Source of the DNA: DATAWZ01 sp036266975
Lineage (GTDB): Bacteria; Actinomycetota; Thermoleophilia; Solirubrobacterales; Solirubrobacteraceae
Direction: 5' to 3'
Assembly (NCBI GenBank): GCA_036266975.1
Contig: DATAWZ010000109.1
Location: 1-45,326 of the forward strand
DNA: 45,326 bases
The notes below the pieces were generated by a model. The model did no database searches. It was not told the origin of the DNA and saw nothing but the letters and a program-made list of their open reading frames with translations. A program made the position numbers and the translations under genes. Positions 37,115 to 45,326 of this stretch are shown one piece after another (positions within the stretch are counted from its first letter, which is position 1; every line of letters begins with the position of its first letter).

Positions 37115-37259
37115 ATTCAACGCCTGCGGCCGGCGGACACCAACCGCTGCACGGCCGTGCCCAGCGCCGTCATCGGCGCGGCAAGCCCCGCCAGGGGCCC
37201 CGGGCCGTGTCGGGGTGGCGCCGGGGCGAACTTGTCAGGCTTCTCGCCACATATGGGAC

Positions 37260-37842
37260 TCAGGACCGACCACCTCGTCGGCCGACGAGCCGTCCCGATC
37301 GGGGCGCGGCCCGCTCGAGCACCGCCGCGTGCTCCCACTGCGCGGCGCCGTGGGCGGACTCGGCCACGACCTTGGCGCCGACCGCCTCCTCGAGCGCGTC
37401 GAGCAGCGTGGGGGGTCCTCGCCGGCATCGGGGACCTGCTCGAGCAGCTCCAGCGTGAACCGCGGGCGGCGGCGAGCCGCCCGTCGGTGTCGCCCGCAGC
37501 CGGGTCCGCCGCGGCCTGCTCGCTGCGCGCGATCGAGACCAGCCGCTGGACCTCCTCGAGCGGCAGGCCGCCGAGCGCGAACCGCTCGATGGGAACCGGG
37601 CGGCGCAGCTCGGTGAGCATCTCACAGGCGTCGGGCCACAGCGGCTCGGCGAGCTCCTCGCGGTGGCCGGGCCGCGTGCGGCGCAGCGCGAGCAGGGCCA
37701 GCAGCTGGCGCGGCTGCGGTCGGGCGAGGCGCTCCGCCGAGCGCTCGCCCTCCCGATCGGCCACCCGCAGCTCGCCGCACAGCCGGATGCCCGGCGCGCC
37801 TGGGCCGTCGCCCGCCGCCCCGCTGGCTCCCTGCCGCGGCAC
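37260..37842 (-). pseudogene. Remnant of a BTAD/SARP-type ATPase regulator
   Basis: Pieces of a large regulator are left in different frames. The N-terminal piece ('IRLCGELRVADREGE', 'RQLLALLALRRTRPGHREEL', 'EPLWPDA') is a SARP/BTAD winged-helix start. 'FALGGLPLEEVQRLV' would belong to the ATPase part. Then 'RFTLELLEQVPDAGEDPP' and, after a one-base shift, 'TLLDALEEAVGAKVVAE' match the helical region usually found after the AAA domain. Several hundred residues are missing between the pieces. The intervening 37115-37260 and 37843-37965 hold no other gene that I can support. Confidence 0.55.
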
Positions 37843-37965
37843 GCCCGTGGGCCGATTGTGAAGGAGATTTCGTGGGATCCTCGGCGGTGCGGCTGGCGCG
37901 AGTCCGCTGATCCGCCACGCGGTGGGCTGCGTTAGAGGGACCGAGCAACCAGAAAGGATCTTTCC

Positions 37966-38685
37966 ATGCCGGAACCACTCATCGACCCGGAGGCACCGCA
38001 GCCGATGGGCATCGTCGAGCGGCTCACGCGCGATGACAGCGAGCGCAAGCGCTTCTTGAAGATGGTCGGCGGCGCCGGAGCAGCGAGCTTCGGGGCATTC
38101 GTGCTGGCCGCGTGCGGCAGCTCCTCATCGAGCTCCAAGACCACTGCGACGACGGCGGCCACGGCCCCCGCAAAGACGGGCACGGCCTCGGCGAGCGGCG
38201 ATCTGGCGATCGCCAACTACGCGCTGACGCTGGAGTGGCTGGAGACGACCTTCTACGAGCGCGTCGTCAGCGCCGGCCTGTTCAAGGGGGCCGTCGGCAG
38301 CCTGATCGCCGACTTCGCCCGCCAGGAGGCCTCGCACGTGCAGGCGCTCCAGGCGCTGATCAAGCAGTTCGGGGGCAAGCCGGTCTCGCGCCCGAAGGCG
38401 ACGTTCCCGATCGACAGCGCCACGCAGGTGGCCAAGCTCGCCTACACGGTCGAGAACCTCGGCGCTGCCGCGTACCTCGGGCAGGCGGCCAACATCCAGA
38501 GCCCGACCGTGCTCGCCGCGGCGCTCTCGATCCATTCGGTCGAGGCCCGTCATGCAGCCACGCTGGGCACGCTGGTCTATCCGGGTGCCGGGCAGGTCAA
38601 CACCGCGATCACCCCCGACGGGGCGTTCGGCAAGCCGGCCGACATGGCGACGGTCCTGGCCGCCGTCAAGCCCTTCCTGGCGTAG
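37966..38685 (+). CDS. Exported ferritin-like lipoprotein
   Basis: 239 aa. Tat-like signal 'RKRFLKMVGGAGAASFGAF' ending in the lipobox 'LAAC', then a Ser/Thr/Ala linker. The ferritin-like four-helix domain (about residues 80-215) keeps the metal pattern: 'LEWLETTFYERV', 'QEASHVQAL' (E-x2-H) and 'SVEARHAATL' (E-x2-H), so a di-iron or similar site is probable. It belongs to the ferritin-like 2 (PF13668-type) group common in desiccation- and radiation-tolerant bacteria. Good AGAAAGGA site before the ATG. A sister gene follows after 14 bp. Confidence 0.88.
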   Translation: MPEPLIDPEAPQPMGIVERLTRDDSERKRFLKMVGGAGAASFGAFVLAACGSSSSSSKTTATTAATAPAKTGTASASGDLAIANYALTLEWLETTFYERVVSAGLFKGAVGSLIADFARQEASHVQALQALIKQFGGKPVSRPKATFPIDSATQVAKLAYTVENLGAAAYLGQAANIQSPTVLAAALSIHSVEARHAATLGTLVYPGAGQVNTAITPDGAFGKPADMATVLAAVKPFLA

Positions 38686-38699
38686 AGAGGAACAAGAAG

Positions 38700-39329
38700 A
38701 TGAGCACTGAGAACCTCGTCCATCCCGAACTGGCCGGCGTGGAGGTCCACGGCATGAGCCGTGCGAGCTTCATCATGCGCGGCGCGCTCGCCGCCGGCGC
38801 CGTGTACGGCGTGGGCGCCGTCAGCCCGTTCGTGGGATCCGCCCTGGCCCAGACCTCGACCGGCGACGTCGACATCCTCAACTACGCGCTGACGCTCGAG
38901 TACCTGGAGACGGACTTCTACCAAGTCAAGGGCGCCTCGCTGAAGCTCTCGGGCCTGGCCCGGGCCTACGCCAAGGACTTCGGTGCGGAGGAGGCGGCCC
39001 ACGTGGCCGCGATCGCCGAGGCGATCAAGGACCTCGGCGGCACCCCGGTGGCGATGCCGAAGTTCAGCTTCCCGGTCACCGACCAGGCGTCGTTCCTGAA
39101 GCTCGCCTCGACGGTCGAGAACCTCGGCGTTTCCGCCTACAACGGCGCGGCGCCGATGATCTCGAGCAAGGAGGTCCTCGGGGCCGCGGGCACGATCGTC
39201 CAGGTCGAGGCCCGGCACGCCGCGGCGATCAACCTGCTGATCGGGCTGAGCCCCACGCCCACCCAGGGCTTCGATGTGCCCAAGAGCAAGAGCCAGGTGC
39301 TTGCGGCGGCCACGCCGCTGATCGCCTGA
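38700..39329 (+). CDS. Exported ferritin-like protein, second of pair
   Basis: 209 aa from ATG 38700 with AGAGAGG upstream. The N-terminal 'SRASFIMRGALAAGAVYGVG' is a Tat-like signal without a lipobox, ending around 'GSALAQ'. The ferritin-like domain has the same ligand layout: 'LEYLETDFYQV', 'EEAAHVAAI' (E-x2-H), 'QVEARHAAAI' (E-x2-H). It is clearly a paralog of the preceding lipoprotein ('NYALTLEWLET' against 'NYALTLEYLET') but is probably released or held differently. Together they would form an operon for extracytoplasmic iron or peroxide handling; the activity is inferred from fold. Confidence 0.88.
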   Translation: MSTENLVHPELAGVEVHGMSRASFIMRGALAAGAVYGVGAVSPFVGSALAQTSTGDVDILNYALTLEYLETDFYQVKGASLKLSGLARAYAKDFGAEEAAHVAAIAEAIKDLGGTPVAMPKFSFPVTDQASFLKLASTVENLGVSAYNGAAPMISSKEVLGAAGTIVQVEARHAAAINLLIGLSPTPTQGFDVPKSKSQVLAAATPLIA

Positions 39330-39336
39330 GTGGCGG

Positions 39337-39362
39337 GCGGGGCGGGAGCCATCCCGCCCCGC
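39337..39362 (+). terminator. Terminator hairpin after the ferritin-like operon
   Basis: GCGGGGCGGGA (39337-39347) pairs perfectly with TCCCGCCCCGC (39352-39362) around a GCCA loop, 8 bp after the stop codon. An 11-bp G/C stem with no T-run is usual for this genome. Confidence 0.75.
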
Positions 39363-39419
39363 GCTGTCATGCAAGGATGAAGGTCACGAGCAACGGGACC
39401 GACATCGGAGGACATCGCC

Positions 39420-42209
<2,790 letters not shown>

Positions 42210-42210
42210 C

Positions 42211-43323
42211 GTGAGCACGCCTCCGCCCGTCCTGCTCGAGCTGCTGCGGGCCGAGGGCCCGTCGGGCTACGAGAACGCCCCGACGGCCGCCTTCGCGCGC
42301 GCGGCGAGCGAGTTCGCCGAGGTGAGCGTCGACGTGATGGGCACGCCGGTCGCGCGCGTGCCGGGTCGTGCCACGAGGGTGGCGCGACCGGCCGAAGGCC
42401 GGCCCGCCGGGCCCCTCGCTTCTCCGTCTCACCGTCGATTGGTGGTGATGGGGCACATCGACGAGATCGGGCTGATCGTCACCCACATCGACGACGAGGG
42501 TTACCTGTGGTTCCGCGCGGTCGGCGGCTGGGATCCGCAGATCCTGGTCGGCCAGCGCGTGGCGCTGAACACGCGCGAGGGCCGAATCCCCGGCGTGATC
42601 GGGCGCAAGCCGATCCACCTGCTGCGCGACGAGGACCGCAAGAAGGTCCCCGAGCTGCGCGAGCTGCACATCGACATCGGCGCCGCCGACGGCGAGCAGG
42701 CCCGCGCCCAGGTGCGGATCGGCGACGTGGCGGTGATCGACGCTGCCCCGCTCGAGCTGCTGTGCGGCCGGCTCGTCTCGCGCGCCATGGACAACCGGCT
42801 GGGCTCGTTCGTGGCCCTCGAGGCCGCCCGGCTGGTGGCCGAGGCGGGCGGCGCGGCGTGGGAGGTCTGCGCGGTCGCCGCGGTCCAGGAGGAGACGACG
42901 TTCGCCGGCTCGCGCACGAGCGCGTTCGCGCTCGAACCGACCGCCGCGGTGGTCGTCGACGTCACCCACGCCACCGACGCTCCGGGGATCGACGTCAAGG
43001 AGTCCGGCAAGCACGAGCTCGGCTCCGGGCCGGTGCTCGCGCGCGGCTCGACCCTGCACCCGGCGCTGTTCGAGCTGCTGCACGCCGCCGGCGAGCGCGA
43101 GCAGATCCCCTTCACGGTGGAGGCGATCGGGCGCAACACCGGCACCGACGCCGACGCGGTCCACATCGCCCGAGCCGGCGTGCCGACCGCGCTGGTCTCG
43201 ATCCCGCTGCGCTACATGCACTCGCCGGTCGAGCTCGTCCAGCTCGACGACGTGCACGCCGCGGCGCGCCTGATCGCCGCCTTCGCCCTCGCGCTCGAGC
43301 CCGAACAGTCGCTGTCGCGGTGA
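42211..43323 (+). CDS. M42-family metallo-aminopeptidase with unusual in-frame insertion
   Basis: 370 aa, GTG start. Dinuclear-metal residues are visible: 'VMGHIDEIG' (His, Asp), 'AMDNRLGSFVALEA' (Asp), 'VQEETTFAGSRT' (Glu pair), 'VDVTHATD' (Asp) and a C-terminal 'RYMHSPVE' (His). M42 enzymes are cytoplasmic aminopeptidases acting on short peptides. Between 'MGTPVARVPG' and 'RLVVMGHIDE' there are about 24 extra residues, Arg/Pro/Ala-rich, encoded by a GC-rich stretch with a hairpin (42388-42402). The family normally has a short loop here. The downstream small gene overlaps the stop (GTGA). Confidence 0.88.
   Translation: MSTPPPVLLELLRAEGPSGYENAPTAAFARAASEFAEVSVDVMGTPVARVPGRATRVARPAEGRPAGPLASPSHRRLVVMGHIDEIGLIVTHIDDEGYLWFRAVGGWDPQILVGQRVALNTREGRIPGVIGRKPIHLLRDEDRKKVPELRELHIDIGAADGEQARAQVRIGDVAVIDAAPLELLCGRLVSRAMDNRLGSFVALEAARLVAEAGGAAWEVCAVAAVQEETTFAGSRTSAFALEPTAAVVVDVTHATDAPGIDVKESGKHELGSGPVLARGSTLHPALFELLHAAGEREQIPFTVEAIGRNTGTDADAVHIARAGVPTALVSIPLRYMHSPVELVQLDDVHAAARLIAAFALALEPEQSLSR
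42388..42402. repeat. Small inverted repeat inside the M42 insertion
   Basis: CCGGCC-GAA-GGCCGG, a 6-bp stem with a 3-nt loop, lies in the part of the peptidase gene (about 42363-42437) that has no family counterpart. It could be what remains of a short palindromic element inserted in frame. Confidence 0.35.
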
Positions 43324-43608
43324 CCGGGCCGAACCCGATCGGCCGGGTGACGGCGCCGCTGCGCTCGCTGATCGGCGTCGAGCGGGAGCTCGCCCCGCTC
43401 GAGCGGCGACTCGAGCACGCTGCCCGCGCTCACCGAGGCGGTGACCCGGCTCGCGAGCGAGATGAACGTCGTGCTGGGCGCGCTCGCGCCGGTGCAGGCC
43501 CCAGAGCGCGAGGTCGCGCGCGCCGAGCACCTCTTTCACCGGCACCGCGAGCCGGGCACCGAGTCGCCCCCGCCTGATGCCGGGCACGCGCCGGGCGGAC
43601 AGGGGTAG
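43320..43608 (+). pseudogene. Small coiled-coil-like gene, apparently frameshifted
   Basis: A GTG at 43320 overlaps the peptidase stop and reads 'TGPNPIGRVTAPLRSLIGVE' and 'RELAPLERRLEH'. Beyond about 43419 this frame turns into Arg/Gly-rich sequence, whereas the next frame reads 'LPALTEAVTRLASEMNVVLG' and 'EREVARAEHLFHRHREPG' and ends at the TAG at 43606. The two halves join naturally if one extra base at about 43416-43421 is removed. I do not recognise the family. It could be a real frameshift or a sequencing error. Confidence 0.45.
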
Positions 43609-43642
43609 CCTGCGCAAAACCGGCTCCGAACGGAGGGGCCAC

Positions 43643-43957
43643 ATGAAGCGAATCGGCATGCTGTGCGCCCTCGGGGTGCTCGTCGTCGTGCCGGCGGCGC
43701 TCGCCGCGGCGAGCGGGCCGTCGGGCAAGTGGCAGACGAAGCTCAGCAAGTCCGTCCTGCACGGCGCCGTCACCGGCACGCGGGTGGTCGACTTCACCCC
43801 GGGCAAGTACACCGTGGTGGCCAGGTGCCCAGGGACCGGCGAGCACAGCTTCAGCGTCAAGGGCACGACGCTCACGTTCAAGAAGATCAGCGACACGGCC
43901 TCGTGCGCCGGGCGCACGGCGGTGCTCACGACCCATCCGCTGAAGAAGATCGGCTGA
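43643..43957 (+). CDS. Small secreted beta-rich protein
   Basis: 104 aa from the ATG at 43643, with CGGAGGGG upstream; the longer open frame is out of context. A signal peptide ('IGMLCALGVLVVVPAALAAA') leads to a roughly 80-residue domain with a single pair of Cys ('VARCPG', 'TASCAGR'), likely a disulfide. The 'GEHSFSVKGTTLTFKKISD' and 'SCAGRTAVLTT' stretch resembles the C-terminal half of small lipocalin-like domains that I recall from Thermoleophilia secreted proteins, but I cannot name a family. It stands alone between the broken gene and the HAD gene. Confidence 0.75.
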   Translation: MKRIGMLCALGVLVVVPAALAAASGPSGKWQTKLSKSVLHGAVTGTRVVDFTPGKYTVVARCPGTGEHSFSVKGTTLTFKKISDTASCAGRTAVLTTHPLKKIG

Positions 43958-44047
43958 CGAGACGCCCTGCTCAGGGGGGCGGCGCACACCCGCACGCCGG
44001 GCAGGGGCGGTCGGCTCCGCGGCCGATGCGCGAGGATGTGGCGCACG

Positions 44048-44740
44048 ATGCTGCTGCTGTTCGACATCGACGGCACCCTGGTCACCGGTGCCGCCCACGA
44101 GCACGCGCTCGCCCTGCTCCACGCGGCGCGGACGGTCTACGGCGTCGACGATCCGGAATCGGTGCCGCTCGATGCGGCCGGGCGCACCGACCTGGAGATC
44201 GTGCGCCTGATCCTGCTCAACCTCGGCGTCTCGGCGGCGCGGATCGACGAGGGCCTGGACGACCTGAGCGTCCAAGCCTGCGAGGAGTTCGCCCGTACCT
44301 GTCCGGAGTCGCTCGCCGACCGCGTCGTGCCCGGGATCGCTCCGCTCGTCGCCGCCCTCGCCGGTCGCGACGACGTCCGCCTGGCGCTGGTGACCGGCAA
44401 CCTCGAGCCGATCGCGCGGCTGAAGCTCGGGCGCGCTGGGCTGGGGAAGCACTTCGCCGCCGGGCAGGGAGCGTTCGGCTCGGACGAGGAGGACCGCGCG
44501 GCGCTGCCGGCGATCGCGCGGGCGCGCGCCGGCGCCCCCGGTGCGCCGCATCCGCGCGCGCGCACGCTCGTGATCGGCGACACCCCGCGCGACATCGCCT
44601 GCGCTCGCGCCGACGGCGTGCGCTGCGTGGCCGTGGGCACCGGGCCCTACGGCGCCGACGAGCTCGCCGGCGCCGACGCGGTCGCCCGCGACGCCGTCGA
44701 GCTCGAGGCGCTGCTCGACGCCGAGCTGGCCCGCTCGTGA
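44048..44740 (+). CDS. HAD-superfamily phosphatase
   Basis: 230 aa from the ATG at 44048, which puts the nucleophile motif 'LLLFDIDGTLV' at the very start (Asp6, Asp8); an in-frame ATG at 44036 is also possible. Further HAD motifs are 'LALVTGNLEPIARLKLGRAG' (motif II Thr and motif III Lys) and 'VIGDTPRDIACARADG' (motif IV). This is a phosphoglycolate phosphatase-like hydrolase with a helical cap; the substrate is not predictable. Its stop overlaps the GTG of the thioesterase-like gene (GTGA), so the two are co-translated. Confidence 0.88.
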   Translation: MLLLFDIDGTLVTGAAHEHALALLHAARTVYGVDDPESVPLDAAGRTDLEIVRLILLNLGVSAARIDEGLDDLSVQACEEFARTCPESLADRVVPGIAPLVAALAGRDDVRLALVTGNLEPIARLKLGRAGLGKHFAAGQGAFGSDEEDRAALPAIARARAGAPGAPHPRARTLVIGDTPRDIACARADGVRCVAVGTGPYGADELAGADAVARDAVELEALLDAELARS

Positions 44741-45326
44741 CCCGGCGCGAGGAGCTCTCGGTCGCGCCCGGCGCCGGGCGGGTGTTCGAGGGCCAGGTCC
44801 GCGGCGGCCTGGCCGACTGTGCGCCGGACGGGCGGGTGCGCCTGGACGCGATCGCCCGCTGGCTGCAGGAGGTCGGCTACGCCGACATCGACGACGCCGC
44901 GTTGGTCGACGACGGCGCCTGGGTGGTGCGCCGCACCCGCATCCGCGTCGAGCGCTTTCCGCGCTTCGACGAGCGTCTGCCGATCGCGACCTTCTGCAGC
45001 GGGCTCGGGCGGCTGTGGGCCGAGCGCCGCACGAGCGTGCCGGGCTGCCTGGAGGCGGTCGCGCTGTGGATTCAGCTCGACCACAACAGCGGGCGTCCGC
45101 TGCCCCTCGGCGCGCGCTTCCTGGCCGCCTACGAGGCCTCGGCGGCGGGACGGCGCGTCAAGGCCCGCCTGCGCCACCCCGCGCTGCCCGAGCGCCCCCA
45201 CGCCGAGGGCCGGTGGGTGTTCCGGCGCACCGAGCTCGACGTGGCCCAGCACATCAACAACGCCGCCTACTGGACGGTGCTCGAGGAGGAGCTGCTCGCC
45301 GGCGGCGGGGTGCCGCGGCTGCCGGT
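44737..45326 (+). CDS. Acyl-ACP thioesterase-like (FatA/FatB family) protein, cut by window edge
   Basis: A GTG at 44737 overlaps the HAD gene stop, and the frame stays open for 196 codons to the window end. It encodes a tandem hotdog fold: the first half has 'GGLADCAPDGRVRLDAIARW' and 'VVRRTRIRVERFPRFDERL', and the second has 'ELDVAQHINNAAYWTVLEEE', matching the conserved H-x-N-N-x-x-Y region of acyl-ACP thioesterases. It would release fatty acids from acyl carrier protein in the cytoplasm. The C-terminal end is outside the window. Confidence 0.82.
   Translation, partial: MTRREELSVAPGAGRVFEGQVRGGLADCAPDGRVRLDAIARWLQEVGYADIDDAALVDDGAWVVRRTRIRVERFPRFDERLPIATFCSGLGRLWAERRTSVPGCLEAVALWIQLDHNSGRPLPLGARFLAAYEASAAGRRVKARLRHPALPERPHAEGRWVFRRTELDVAQHINNAAYWTVLEEELLAGGGVPRLP

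Overview
The window is about 70% G+C, with short overlapping genes, many GTG starts and ATGA/GTGA stop-start overlaps. Several secreted proteins end in Lys/Arg-rich tails after a stretch of the 'RAGRSLLRKH' kind, and the operon encodes aerobic Mo-Cu CO dehydrogenase. Together these suggest a chromosomal segment of a high-GC actinobacterium, most likely class Thermoleophilia (Solirubrobacterales). No rRNA or tRNA is present to confirm this. I see no transposase, phage gene or CRISPR array.

Region 1 (1-14870, minus strand) is one very long, tightly packed cox operon read right to left: coxM paralog, five small single-span membrane proteins, coxM, coxS, coxL, an XdhC-YHS fusion (coxF-like), coxD, coxE, a small Cys/His protein, a stand-alone CoxL-like fragment, a YceI-family protein, coxG, a zinc-ribbon protein, a second form I coxL, a MobA-like cytidylyltransferase and a second XdhC gene cut by the window edge. 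A divergent LysR regulator (14972-15970) faces the operon across a 14-bp perfect palindrome. The operon covers the catalytic subunits, cofactor synthesis (MobA-like), cofactor maturation (CoxD, CoxE, XdhC) and probable membrane/quinone coupling (CoxG, YceI, small membrane proteins). It has two large and two medium subunit genes but only one small (Fe-S) subunit gene.

Region 2 (16197-22565) holds an internally duplicated membrane protein, two tandem secreted beta-propeller/Ig-like paralogs separated by a strong hairpin, and a frameshifted CAP-domain gene. Region 3 (22562-27933) is an acyl-CoA carboxylase alpha/beta pair plus acyl-CoA dehydrogenase, with a divergent TetR regulator and a well-placed inverted repeat; the dehydrogenase is probably leaderless. 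Region 4 (28021-35229) has an MMPL exporter, a convergent DHA2 MFS pump, a secreted CAP-like/Ig protein and a second TetR.

Region 5 (35333-45326) has an acetate-transporter-like gene running into an opposing pseudo-esterase, the remnant of a large BTAD/ATPase regulator, twin exported ferritin-like proteins, aconitase, an M42 peptidase with an odd in-frame insertion, a broken small gene, a small secreted protein, a HAD phosphatase and an acyl-ACP thioesterase-like gene cut by the right edge. The most unusual parts are the five-gene small membrane protein array and the mini CoxL inside the cox operon, followed by the duplicated membrane protein at 16197-17729.
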